In this document: positions 35,285 to 46,302 of the stretch, one piece after another
Position numbering within the stretch: position 1 is the stretch's first letter
Layout: every line of letters starts with the position of its first letter
NCBI RefSeq assembly: GCF_000005505.3
Contig: NC_016131.3
Coordinates: 55,289,355 to 55,353,354 of the forward strand
Length of the DNA stretch: 64,000 nucleotides
From: Brachypodium distachyon
Taxonomy: Eukaryota; Streptophyta; Magnoliopsida; Poales; Poaceae
Direction of reading: 5' to 3'
The notes under the pieces: generated by a model
Seen by the model: the letters and a program-made list of their open reading frames with translations, nothing else
What the model was told of the DNA's origin: nothing
Database searches by the model: none
Translations under genes and position numbers: made by a program

Positions 35285-35350
35285 ATTAGGGGATCGTCGG
35301 AGATGTCGAAGCGGAATCAAGGGATCGTCGGAGATGTCCAAGAGGAATCA
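35285..35350. repeat. short tandem repeat, ~28-bp unit
   Basis: GGGATCGTCGGAGATGTC followed by AAG-GGAATCA occurs twice and begins a third partial copy, just outside the stop codon of the minus-strand F-box gene (probable 3' UTR). Confidence 0.8.
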
Positions 35351-36591
35351 GGGAACACTGTCGGTCTTGGGGTCCTCGGAAGCAGGTGGATGAAGCCAAA
35401 TCCACGGGCCGTATTGGGGCAGACGCGGCAAAGCCCTCTGCACCCTCCTGTGGTGGGAACGGCCCGTGTCGCGCTGGTTCACATCCAGATCCTTGAGCAC
35501 GTCAACGTCATCGATGAAATAGACGTAACCTGGCGATGGTATGCCGGTCCAGATAGCCCTCGAGCAACCACGGCCGAGGAAGAGTACCTCCCCGACGAGC
35601 TGGTAGTCCTTCCATCGAGACCCGGTCGGTCCCTGTTCCAGACTCACGACCTGAACGAACACCGTGCCGCTGTATCTGGAGATTGATCTCCTTACCATAA
35701 GGAGCTCCCTGCCTGAACTCGACACGACGAGGTAGCGGGTGATAGCCTCGAACCAATTCTCCCATCGATCGGTCGTAACCGTATGATGGACCCGCACAGT
35801 GAGATCGCCGGCGTCATTGTAGCCAGGCCGGTACCAGAACAGTTCCTCGAGATCAGTTAACACACAGAAGGAAGAGGAGCGAATCTCGGTGTCGGTGTGG
35901 CGACCAGGCCCCGCGAAGTAGATGATGTCCTCGGCGCGGTTGTGTTGGAGCCGAAGGATGGACCAAGTCTGCTCCAGGTCCGGCTCTGTGGGCACCGGCG
36001 GCGACCAGTGGGTCATGCCCCGGCTCCAGAAGTAAACCTGGTCCATCGCGATGGGCAAAGCGGCCACGATGTACTCGCTGGCGCCGCTGGAAGAGGGGGT
36101 CGTCGGCGCGGCGGATGTAGTCGCGACCCTGATGTTGATGGGTATGGTCTCGTCCTCCGATGGCGAACCCCGAGAACCCATGATCTTCTGCAACGGGCCC
36201 CAAGTCCGCAGAATCTGATCCGCCGGCAGTGAGATGCGGTCGAAGCTGTGGAGGTTCAGCAGGTCGTATCCGCGGGGCCGCTCAAGCCCGACGAGCGCCC
36301 ATCCCTCAGAGTAGGAGCCAGAGAGGAGCCGCTCACGGCGGGCGCCCCCGGGATGTACGGGTGCTGTCGAGGCGCTCCTCCGTGCACCTCGAGGTAGGTG
36401 GAGCCGCTCGCGGACGCCATCAGCAGCCAGGGGTACGGGCACTTTGGGGGCATCTTCTCCCCTGCGACCTTGCGCCAATGGCGATTCACGGCAGCCGACG
36501 AGGCGAGGTCACCGGGATTCAGAAGCTGCATCACTGATTCCATGATCTCCGGCAACACGCTTGCCCAAACCGACTCCTCCGACTCCGCCAT
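35348..36591 (-). pseudogene. F-box / KIB1-4 beta-propeller (DUF295) protein, single frameshift
   Basis: The start ATG at 36591 opens MAESEESVWASVLPEIMESV, an F-box (LPEIMESVMQLLNPGDLAS, VNRHWRKVA), then CPYPWLLMASASGSTYLEVH. Near 36345-36349 the frame shifts by one base at a C5 run (G5 in the coding strand). The second frame continues GARRERLLSGSYSEGWALVG, YDLLNLHSF and, toward the end, RWKDYQLVGEVLFLGRGCSR, GYVYFIDD and the C-terminal PWIWLHP typical of DUF295. Restoring one base gives about 414 residues, normal for the family. F-box proteins join SKP1-CUL1 ubiquitin ligases. The homopolymer location makes an assembly error as likely as a true lesion. Confidence 0.85.
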
Positions 36592-38540
36592 GGCACGAGT
36601 TTTTGAGTCTCGAGGGGACAAGTCTCAGGGAAGGAGAAGACCCTGTGCTTGGGGGATTTGGGAGGGGATGTGGGGAATGGCTTTCTTTGTTTTTTTGTTT
36701 TGGGGTCAGAGATTCTGGATCCAGTGGTTATTTATACCTTGATCGCACGGACCACTTACAGGTTATTTATCGGCACGCCTGCTTTTCGTGGGAAAAGAAA
36801 AACACTGCCCCCATTTCATGACGAAATCGCAGGACCCTTCGTTGCTGAAGCCTGAAGCCCGGCTCAGAAACATGTCTCATGCCCCTATGTGTTTTCTTTC
36901 CAATCCAATTGGTCCTTCTTTAATCTTAATTGCCCTTCACATGTTTTAATTCTTTTATTCGGTTTTGCTACTGCGAAGTCGCATGCTTTGTAAGTAGAAA
37001 TCAATCAACGTGTTTGATCGTCGCATCTTAATCCAACGGTACCACATGAGAGATGAGAGAGTAAAGATGAGCATCAGATCTAATCCAATGACTCTGATAC
37101 GTCGACTGAGATATAAGACTTTTTTCCTTAAAAAACAGCCGACTTAGAAATAGCCATACCCTTTTTAATTTAACTTCTCTGTCTCACCCGTAAAAATAAT
37201 AATATTAACTTCTCTGCCTTCTGCCTTGGATGGCTTGGCACCGTTACCACCTACGCCACGGACACACGGCCGAGCGCCCGTTGGGGGCTTCGATCATCGA
37301 CGTCTTGTTCTCGTATGTGACGGCCGTGGGCTTTAATTGTGCATGTCCTTGGTGTCCTCGCTACCAATGCGTCACACAACATTTAGTCATTTTTGTGCCG
37401 TGTCGCGACGTCCTCTGGTTCAATCAGCACACAACCATCTTAGCGCTAAACCAATGGCCGCCCGTCCCTCTCTGAGCACCATCCATTTGACGCCCTTCCC
37501 TTGCGTCATCTCTCTCGACAGACAATCGTGGAAGGCATGCCCTATGGATCTTTTGGAGCCTCTCACATTCGCAACTTGGCTCATTCGAGATTTCCCAAAA
37601 GAGAACACAAACACACGTTATGCGACGAAATCACGGTTGTACGCCCTATACAATTTAGGATAGATAAATTAGACAAGACATAACTCTTACTCACGTGGTA
37701 TATATTAGCGATATTTTGCTAGTAATTTCGAATTTTGGTGGCTAACATTTTAGTTTAGTCGATGACGCCCCGCACGTTGTTGCGGGAATTTTCAGGCAAC
37801 ATGAATGAAATTATGTAGCAATGAAAGAGTATTTAAAATTGAAAGAACATAATGAAATTGTATGATACATTTTTTACTTTGTAGATGTTTAAATTAACTA
37901 AAACTAATGGGAACAAAATGTGGAAGTATTCTTGTTGAATTGATGAGGTGGCATGCATGACAAAATGATGTATAAAATAAGAAAAACCTTTCAAAAAACA
38001 TAATTTAATTGATGAGATGGCATGGTTTGAATTTACAGATTGAATACATGCATGACTTAAAAAGAAGATGCATGACTTGATGAGGTGGCAAATGCTTGCA
38101 TGATGATATGATGGCCTAATGAGGTGGCATGTTGAGAGAAATAGCTGGTGGGGATCTCCTATTTAGGTATAGAAGATTGTAGTATATTATGGTTTTGCAT
38201 GAGAAAAAAACGAATGAGTAATTATTTTAACAATAGAAAAAGGTGATTAATTTTTCATATAGGAGTAAAGAAATTATTGGCGCTCTCTAGTAAATAAATT
38301 CTACTAGTATCTTCAAGTTTCCCTGTCCATGCATGTCAGACTCAGACAGCTTAATAAGCTCCTGTATCCGTAAACAGGACGGGAAGGAACTCTGTTTCGG
38401 CGGCCATATCGTGCCCGACGGCCCGACCCCAACTCTGTTTGTTGTCTTGTCTATTTAAAGAAGAAGAAGAAGAAGAACCCAACAGAGTTAATTGTGCTGT
38501 CAAAGGCAAAAAAAAAAAGTTCCAAAGGAGAAGAAAAACG
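36592..38540. other. intergenic region between the two F-box genes
   Basis: No gene seen. It contains the dispersed repeat copy at 37748-38170. A (GAA)n run lies in the likely 5' UTR of the downstream gene (38459-38476). Confidence 0.6.
37748..38170 (+). repeat. dispersed repeat family X, copy 1
   Basis: It starts TAGTTTAGTCGATGACGCCC and CGCACGTTGTTGCGGGAA, and ends GAGAAATAGCTGGTGGGGAT and CTCCTATTTAGG. Repeated internal motifs are GATGAGGTGGCATGCATGAC and CATGACTTGATGAGGTGGCA. The same order recurs at 40563-41110. No inverted termini or target duplication were found, so the class is unknown. Confidence 0.75.
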
Positions 38541-39713
38541 ATGGAGGCGTCGTCGGCGAGTCTTCCCGCGGATCTGGTGCGCGAGGTGCTGAGGCGGTGC
38601 GACCACGGGACGGTGATCCGCTGCGCCGCCAGCAGCCGGTTCCTCCGGTCGTGCATGGACGACCCGGCGTTCCTCCGCCGCTGGGCCGCCGCCCCGTCGC
38701 TGCTCCTGGGCTTCTTCACCGGCATGCCCACGCGCTTCGTGGAATCCCCCACCGTGCAGGGATCAGCAGCAGCGATACTGGGACCGGATCAGCCGGAAGC
38801 CTGCTGCGGCGGGCTCCCAGGCTGGAAGCCCGCTGCCTGCCACGGCGGCCTCGTCGTCCTCAAGAGAGGGCGCTCAGGCTCACGCCGGGCACTGGCAGCG
38901 GAGGTCGACATCATTGAGCTCTGCGTCTGCGAGCCCATGACCGGCCGCCGCAGCTTCCTTCCGCCGCAGGAAATCGACGACGTCCACTCGGTCGCTCTGC
39001 TCGACGCCACGCCAACGGCGACGGCGCCCTTCCAGCTGCTCGCCGTTGATCTCTCCATATACACCGGGGTCACCAGAAGCCAGCTCTTCTTCTCATCCTC
39101 GCCTTTTCCGTCGGGTCCAGACAAGTCAGCTGTGATGATGCCCGGCGCATGGGGCCCTGTGGCGACGGCTGCCGTCCCGGAGGAGCAAGAGATCCGGTAC
39201 GTCCGCACGGACACCGCACCGGTGGTCATCGGCCGAATGCTGCACTGGCTGTGCGGCTCGGACACGTGCTACAGCGTGCTGGCGCTGCACGCGGACGAGG
39301 GGAGCATGAGGGTGTTCGACGGCCCGTGGAAGTACAAGTTCAACAAGCGCGTGGACGGGGACGTGATGCTGGCGTCCACGGGCAAGGAGCTTAGCCTGGT
39401 GGTGCTGGAAGAGCGGGTGATATCCGTGTCGGTGCTGCCGGCCATCCCGGCCACCCGGCTCTTCCACGGGCCCAACGGCTGGACGCGGCGCGCCGTGATC
39501 CCGCGGGACGGGCTGCCCTCGCAGATGCGCCTGCGGCTCGACTGGTTCGGCGAGAGGAGCGGCACCGTCGTGGTGGGCGTCGCGGGAGGAGACAGGCTTG
39601 TCATCAGCATGGAGGACGGCTCTGCGAGGCGTGTTCAGGGGGCGCTCGACTGGCCGTGCTGTCTCTACGAGATGGATCTTGCGTCCCTCCTCCTTGCCAA
39701 CAAATATTCCTAG
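38541..39713 (+). CDS. F-box protein (grass DUF7595-like)
   Basis: Intronless, 390 residues, start ATG 38541 (the upstream in-frame extension opens at TTG). The N-terminal F-box is ASLPADLVREVLRRCDHGTV with IRCAASSRFLRSC. A long C-terminal beta-rich region follows, including CEPMTGRRSFLPP, HWLCGSDTCYSVLAL, DGPWKYKF and, near the end, ALDWPCCLYEMDLASLLLAN. It is likely a substrate-recognition subunit of an SCF ubiquitin ligase, with unknown target. The frame is intact and very GC-rich, contrasting with AT-rich flanks. It is flanked on both sides by copies of repeat family X. Confidence 0.9.
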   Translation: MEASSASLPADLVREVLRRCDHGTVIRCAASSRFLRSCMDDPAFLRRWAAAPSLLLGFFTGMPTRFVESPTVQGSAAAILGPDQPEACCGGLPGWKPAACHGGLVVLKRGRSGSRRALAAEVDIIELCVCEPMTGRRSFLPPQEIDDVHSVALLDATPTATAPFQLLAVDLSIYTGVTRSQLFFSSSPFPSGPDKSAVMMPGAWGPVATAAVPEEQEIRYVRTDTAPVVIGRMLHWLCGSDTCYSVLALHADEGSMRVFDGPWKYKFNKRVDGDVMLASTGKELSLVVLEERVISVSVLPAIPATRLFHGPNGWTRRAVIPRDGLPSQMRLRLDWFGERSGTVVVGVAGGDRLVISMEDGSARRVQGALDWPCCLYEMDLASLLLANKYS

Positions 39714-40562
39714 CTAGCTTGCCATCAGGACTTACTAGTACTAAATTTTATCGCTAGAGTGGCCGTGCTGTCTCTACGAATTTGTTTCAAATTTTGTTTC
39801 CGTTTTGTTTTTGACCTTTTGAAGGTTTGCTGGAGCCTCGTGACACGTGCCAAAGTACGAAATAAATACATTTTTAGTAAATCGGAGTCCGAATGTCCCA
39901 CAAAAAACATTTCTTTCCAGAAGCATCGCCTGCTGCTCCCTCGTTGCAGCCGACGCCCTAGTCATCTCCCCGTTCCCGTTGCCTCCCCCGCTCCCTTCGC
40001 CGATGCCGGGTTGAAATTGGCCTCACCGGCGAGGGAGGCGACTCTATCATGTCCTGGCTCCAAGACGAAAAGAGCATATCATGGCCGCAGGGAGGATGGT
40101 CTCAAAGGATGAGGAAGGGGGTTTTGTGAAAATATCACCGTTGTCGCCTCTTCCAAGCGCGTGCTAGACCTTGGGTTCGCGACCTAACTCTTCCAAGGGT
40201 TAAACGGAAGATTCTATTGGTCAAAAAATTGTGAGAAGGACCCCCTCCCCGCAACCAACCATGTCCACTTTAGTTGCCGGCGTAGCCAAATCAAGCCTAA
40301 ATTCGTCAATTTGGATTAAAATGAATTAGTTTGCAAAGTTTAACGTCATGCTTTTCAAATAAGTTAACGGGTGAAATTGAACATGCGTGTTAAATTTAAG
40401 GTCCCAACATGCAATTTCCACATGAGATTGACATATTGATTATCAATCTTTTCCGAGCATTTCTACAGCAAGCTCGCATTTCTCTCGGTTGGCATAAATT
40501 TAATTGTAAATTTTCTATGTTAAGTTGCATTTAAAGCTTTTTTTATGCCAGTCTTTTAGTTA

Positions 40563-41110
40563 ACTAGATGATGCCCCTCACGTTGTTGTGGAAATGTTCT
40601 GTTAACGTGAGTGAAACTAATTAGCAACGGAAGAGTATATAAAATTAAAAACATATAACGAAATTGTACGACATATTCTTTATTATTTCATAGCATAAAT
40701 GATGTATAAAAAGAGAAAAGTTATCCCCAAAAACATGTGATTGAATTTATGCGGTGACAGGGTTTGAATTGATAGATTAATGCAAAAGTTAAAACGAATA
40801 CGTGTATTCCTTGAAAGAACATGCATGACTTGATGGAAAAAACAACATGCATGACTTGACGAGGTGGCATGCATGACAAAATGATGTATGAAAAGAGAAC
40901 TTTTCCAAAGAGACATGATTTAATTGATGAGATGGCATGGTTTGAATTATAGATTAATACAAAAATGTAAATAAATACATGCATGGCTTAAAAAAGGACA
41001 TGCATGATTTGATGAGGTGGTATGGTTTGCATGCCATTATGATAGGCCTAATGAAGTGGCATGCTTACATGTTGAGAGAAATAGCTAGTGGGGATCTCCA
41101 ATTTAGGTAA
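40563..41110 (+). repeat. dispersed repeat family X, copy 2
   Basis: It starts AACTAGATGATGCCCCTCAC and GTTGTTGTGGAAATG, and ends GAGAAATAGCTAGTGGGGAT and CTCCAATTTAGG, with the same internal GATGAGGTGGCATG-type motifs. It is in the same orientation as copy 1 and longer through internal duplication of the AAAATGATGTAT-AAAAGAGAA segment. Confidence 0.75.
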
Positions 41111-41144
41111 AGAAGATTTTGTAAGCGTGGAATATACGAAAGAG

Positions 41145-41870
41145 TTTATACATTGGAGGTAATAGCACCCGCAGTACAAGAACTTGAAGTGCACGGTATT
41201 TTCATACAAGAACTTGAAAAATGGGGCCAGGTGGTCCAAAACTTGTTTAGGCGGGTGATTAGTGCCCGGTTTAGTCCGAATAAGACATGCTGACTGCCAT
41301 GCTGGCTGTTTAGGTGGTTTTTCATTTATTTTTTTCATTTTAGCCCATGTGATCGAAATACACTTTCTTTCTCATCCCAGACAATCCAAGGTGAATGGAA
41401 TTTTGCAAGAATGTCCTTGTTTTCTTCCTATTTTCTATTCTAGCCCGTACCTCTTCATATAGTGAAATCTTCTCCTTCTTTCCGAGACCACCGCCTCCGT
41501 GAGAAGCCCGTCGGCTGGACCCAAGCTCACCAATGTTGACCATGACATTGCCCTCCTCCCTTGCCGCCGTCCTTTCCCTCACCGCCCTCTACCTCGTAGC
41601 ATCGGGGATACGTTGATTTAGGGTTAAACCGCGGGGATTCGTGGGGAGAAGAAGAATAATGTTTGGGGGTTTTCTCAAGAGCGTATGGGAAATGCGGTTC
41701 TTTTTTTGTAAATAGACCAAGCCCTCGTGCGCGACTTTGCCACGTGGGCAAGACACATGGCTGCTCCGGAGCGCATTTGACCAAAAGTGAATCCACAGTA
41801 CAAATGCTGGATCACCTGACCCCATTTTCAGGTCTAGTTACTGCGGGTCTTATTACCTCAATATATTGCG
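41145..41870. mobile_element. candidate long-TIR (foldback/MULE-like) element
   Basis: The left end contains GAGGTAATAGCACCCGCAGT and AATGGGGCCAGGTGGTCC. The right end read in reverse contains GAGGTAATAAGACCCGCAGT and AATGGGGTCAGGTGATCC. These are imperfect inverted repeats of roughly 100 bp, about 600 bp apart. There is no transposase and boundaries are approximate. Confidence 0.5.
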
Positions 41871-42870
41871 CTGGGAACTAACTGTACGGTTCAAGTTTCC
41901 CTCAAAAAAGAAAACTGTACGGTTCAAGTTGAGCCGTTGAGGTACGAGAATGGAGGTCTGGTGTCTATTTCACACTTTGTTTTTCTCCTGGAACATGGTA
42001 AAAAATGGTGATCTTTCCAGGTGTTCCGCATGGATTGAGGGGGATCGGGAGGGATTTTGAGGAAAATGAACTAAAATCCTCCTCAATTTTGCCAACCCCT
42101 GGTTTTGTGGGGGTCCTTGCCAATAACTCTGGTTTTGTGGGAAAATGGTTAAAACGAACGGAGCCTTAACGGACGTCTCAGTAACGTGATACACCAATTA
42201 TTATTTTTTGCATAAACGCTATGTCGTGGTCTAAGATAATATATAAGTTAAGAGTCATTTTGCATAAAAAGGGGTAATTGATGAGACATAAAGATCGAAG
42301 TCTAAGCAACACAATAATGGTTTATTGGAATATCACAATTACTGTTACAAAATTTTTCTCCCTTGTTTTGCATCCCAACCCAAAACGAAAATATCTACTA
42401 CTGCTTCAACATGTTACATTTAGTCCTATCAGAGGAGGAAAAACAAATACCATGGCGCTTATGTACATGGTCACTACTCAAATGATCCAAAGCCCTCTTG
42501 ATGTTCTGAAAAGAAAAAGGCCCTCCTGATGCAATGCAGGATACGAGATTCAACTAACGATGTCATCTGTATCACGCGGTCCAGCTTCAGCTGCAGCTGC
42601 TGTACAGTTTGCCTGAAATTTATCATGTGCAGTTTTCCCCTGCAACCATGCTGATCATACTGGTAAGTGTTCACATCATTCTTCGTTACGAGCTTGCCGA
42701 TATTTTTCCTCACCCTGCTAGTCTGCTAGATGCCCAAGAACACGGGCAGCATGTCATTTCAGTCAGAATTCAGGTCCTGTTTGCATATGCTGATCATTAT
42801 TCAGAAGCCTGAATTTCTGTGCAAATGGCAAACTGGATGCAAGAGACAGGCACCTACCCCTGCCTACTCG

Positions 42871-45800
42871 TCAGTAGTCTGCTGATTCTGCGGGGACCTT
42901 GGACGGCGAAAGAGGGGACTCCTCGCTGCTCCGTGAGTCCCCTCTCCAGTCACCCTGCACTTGGGCGGCGAACTGCAGGTTCCACAGCACGTCCTCCACC
43001 GAAGGCCTCTGCTTCGCCTCCTTGGCCAGGCACCTCAGGCAGATCTCCATGACAGTCCTCATCGACTCGTCCGAGCACCCCTTGCTCACCGCCGGGTCGA
43101 CGAAGCTCCTCCTCCTGCTCGGTCCTTCCGCTGTCAGCGCCGATTGCAACTGCGGCACAGCCAGGATCAGGTGATTGTTGTGTGGCAATGCTACAACTTA
43201 GGTTCAGAAGTAGACTGTGTGAACTAGTGCAGTTTGAAGCTCAGAGGGGACTTGAGGGAACCATACCTGTTCTTTCATTATTTCTACCTCATATATGGAA
43301 CTGATGGGTTTGCCTGAGATAACCTCAAGTAGTATCACACCAAAATCGTAGATGTCAATCTTATCACCATTGGGTACCCTACAAGTTGTAAATTTGCAAC
43401 AACAAAAAAAAAAAAAAAAAAACTCAGTAACATCAACTTCATTGAGTATACATGGGACATGGATAAATAACACTGTGATTTTTCAAGTACCTATCAGATG
43501 CATACTTGTTTCCAGCTCCTCCCTACATTCATCCACAAAAGATGGTACCAAACAACAGTGTTAGTTCAAAGTTTGGCGGTATGACACTAGAGTTGGCTGA
43601 ATTATGTATACCTCGGATTTCGTAGTCGTCTCTGATAGAATGGGGATATTGTAGCTGCCGATTTTTGCAACCTGGTTCTGATCCAGAAGAATGTTGGTGA
43701 TCTTCAGGTTATTCGCAAAGAGGCCAGGTATGATCCCTCCATGCAAGAACTGAATGCCCTTGGCGACACCGATGGTGGTTGATATTCTCTGCCCCCAGGT
43801 GAGCCTTCGCCCTTCCGTTCCTTCTGAAGATCAAAAAGTATACATGACTCATTCTTAGCTCATCAGTGATGAAATGCCAGGTGCTAAAACACAGGAGGAG
43901 ATGGAGACTTACGTGAGATCCTGCCCCTGAGGTTCCCGTTCTGCACGTATTCGAACACGAGGTACAGCTGCGTCACCGTGGAATCGTCGAGGTTGTATTC
44001 GAAGCAGTGCCCGAGCGCACTGACAAGGTGCCGGTGCCTGAGTTTCGATATCATCTCGATGTGACGGTTGAAGCTTTGTGAGGACTGGCTCTTTTTGACC
44101 TTCAGGGTCCTGATTGTTACCGGTGTCCCGTTGCTTAGCCTTCCCCGGTACATCTGGCAGTGAGATAACAAACAACCTTTTTTAGTACTTTGATCAACAA
44201 TGAAAGTATTGTACTTGAAATGGTACAGATGTTGAGATGTTCACCAACAATTCCAAAAGTTATTTTGTTCATAGTTTACTGATTACTCCCTCTGATCCTA
44301 AATTCTTGACTCAAATTTGTCCAAATATGTATGTATCTATTATTAAAATCGTCTAGATACATGCAATATTTCGACAACAATTTAGGATCGGAGAGAGTAG
44401 CTCCCAACTATAATATGTCTACTATAGTTCATTCAGGAGAATGACAAGAAGATAAACAGAAGCATACAAGTTTTCCCTAGATACCATTAATTGAACAATA
44501 ATCATGTGCACAAAGTATCTAATGGGCACAACTAGCAACACTACCAACCATAATAAGCTAATAACATACCCCAGAAAGGAATCTTCTAACACAACTACCT
44601 GAAGGCTGAAGATGTACTTTGTCTGAAACAACTGTAGTGTGTATTGCTCCATATAGGAGCTCTGAAATTGAGTAGATTTCCAGGGAACAGAAGGATGTAC
44701 CTGGCCATGAGCATCTTGCCCCATCAGGCTAGAGACTTCGAAGTTGTCGGTTGCCGCCTCGAGCTCGACCAACGAGAATGATCGGTACGCCGGAATGCCA
44801 AGAGCCCCCAGCTTCACTGTCTGAGATATGTAACCTGTTTGGCACAATCACAGTGAAAACAGTCCATCAACTCTGAAAAATTGAAGCTCAGATTCTTCAG
44901 AGATTGCGATGTTCTTACGCGCATCGGCGAACAAATTGGATGGATAAGCGCTCGATGCGTGCTCCAGCAGTCTCCGGGGAGGCCGCGCCTTGGGGGTGCT
45001 CGCCTTCCTCACCGCGAAGAAGATGGCGGCGCCGACGACCAACGCTCCGCCGAGAACGGCGGCGACAATGGCGGCCACGAGGCCGCCCTTCGCGCCCGGC
45101 TTCTTGTGTGCCTTTTCAGGCACTATCCCAACGGCCAGAGCTTGGTTCTGGCAGAACGGCGACGGGTGCTGGGAATCGTCTTTGCCGTCGGCAGAGAGGC
45201 AATTGGCAGAGAAGAGCACCGTCATGGAGCCGGAGTCCTTATTCCGGGCGGCGAGGCAGGCGGGGAGGCTCCCCGTGAGGAGGTTCGACGAGAGGTCGAC
45301 GAAGCGGAGGTTCTCGCCGCAGGAGGCGTTGCCGGAGAGCTTGCCGGTAAACCTGTTCCCGGCGATGCTAAGGTACTCGATGGACGGCAGGGAGAGCAGC
45401 GCCGGCGGGAACGGCCCCACGAACCTGTTCGACGAAATGTCCAGCCGCTCCAGGAGGTAGCAGGACGCGAGGAGCTCCTCCGGAAGCGCGTCGCTGAACC
45501 TGTTCCCCGCGAGCACCACGCTGGCCACCTTCCGCCCCAGCCGCGGGAACTCCGGTCCCAGCGAGTTCCCCGCCATGTCCACCACCTGGAGGTGCTCCAG
45601 CGCGCTCAGGTCCGGCAGGTTCCCGGAGATGTTGTTGGACGCGAGCACGAGCGTCCGCAGCGACGGCATGGCCTTGACCACGGACTCCGGGAGCGTCCCG
45701 GAGAGGCTGTTGTTCCGCAGGCTCAGCACGGCCAGGAGCGGCAGCTTCTCCCCGCCCGAGAGCCAATCCGGGAAGCCGCCGCTGAGCATGTTGTTATCGG

Positions 45801-46302
45801 CCACGAGAGTCTGGAGATTGGGGAGCCTGGAGAGTCCCCGGGGGAGCTCGCCGTAGAGGTAGTTGGAGCTGACGTTAACGATCTCGAGGGAGGCGAGGCG
45901 GGAGATCTTGTTCCCCGGCAGCGGACCCCAGAGGCCGAGGTTGGTGAGCGTGAGCACCTTGAGGTCCGGCAGCCGCGACAGCGTGGTGAAGAAGGCGTCT
46001 ATGGAGAAAGTCTTGGGCAGCGGCCGGGCGGCGCCGGCGCTGGGGTCGCCGATGATGTGGAGCTGCGTGACGCTGTCGTCGTAGCACTCCACGAAGGCGG
46101 AGGCGGTCTTGTAGTCGCCGCCGTAGCAGAAGTCGGTGGAGTTGCGCCAGCTGCTGAGCGCCGGTGGGTCGCCCAGCAGCTGCCGGAGCTTGAGGAGAGA
46201 CCACGCCTGCGAGGCCTGAAGCGCCGTGGCTCCCGGAGCCAATGCTGCCAGCGCCGCCGCTGCCACCGACAGCAGGAGGAGCAGAGCATGGGTTCCACCC
46301 AT
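42871..46302 (-). CDS. LRR receptor-like pseudokinase (At3g03770-like)
   Basis: Seven minus-strand exons: 46302-44919, 44834-44701, 44153-43913, 43823-43612, 43522-43491, 43378-43267, 43149-42871. They join in frame to 797 residues. There is a signal peptide (1-28), leucine-rich repeats (about 100-365, for example [20 protein letters not shown]), a transmembrane segment (406-431, [20 protein letters not shown]), then a kinase-like domain from about 482. The domain looks inactive: the VAIK lysine position reads VTIRTLKVK, the HRD motif is replaced in [16 protein letters not shown], and DFG is replaced in [10 protein letters not shown]. The family is known as probable inactive LRR receptor-like kinases of the plasma membrane. 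A Stowaway MITE lies in intron 2. Confidence 0.95.
44286..44397. mobile_element. Stowaway-type MITE in an LRR-RLK intron
   Basis: TA-flanked (44284-44285; 44398-44399). Ends are CTCCCTCTGATCCTAAATTC and, reversed, CTCTCTCCGATCCTAAATTG. It lies between exons 2 and 3 of the pseudokinase gene. Confidence 0.93.

Larger units (their letters stand above)
32093..35347. other. intergenic region without recognisable genes
   Basis: AT-rich. It contains a SINE-like tRNA-related sequence (32985-33075), a poly-G tract (33576-33595) and, at 35285-35350, a short tandem repeat of a ~28-bp unit (GGGATCGTCGGAGATGTC) next to the F-box gene's 3' end. Confidence 0.55.
39714..42870. other. intergenic region with dispersed repeats
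   Basis: It holds repeat X copy 2 (40563-41110), a long-inverted-repeat candidate (41145-41870) and a stretch at 42005-42165 that looks like a decayed DNA-transposon end. No coding gene is supported. Confidence 0.55.
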
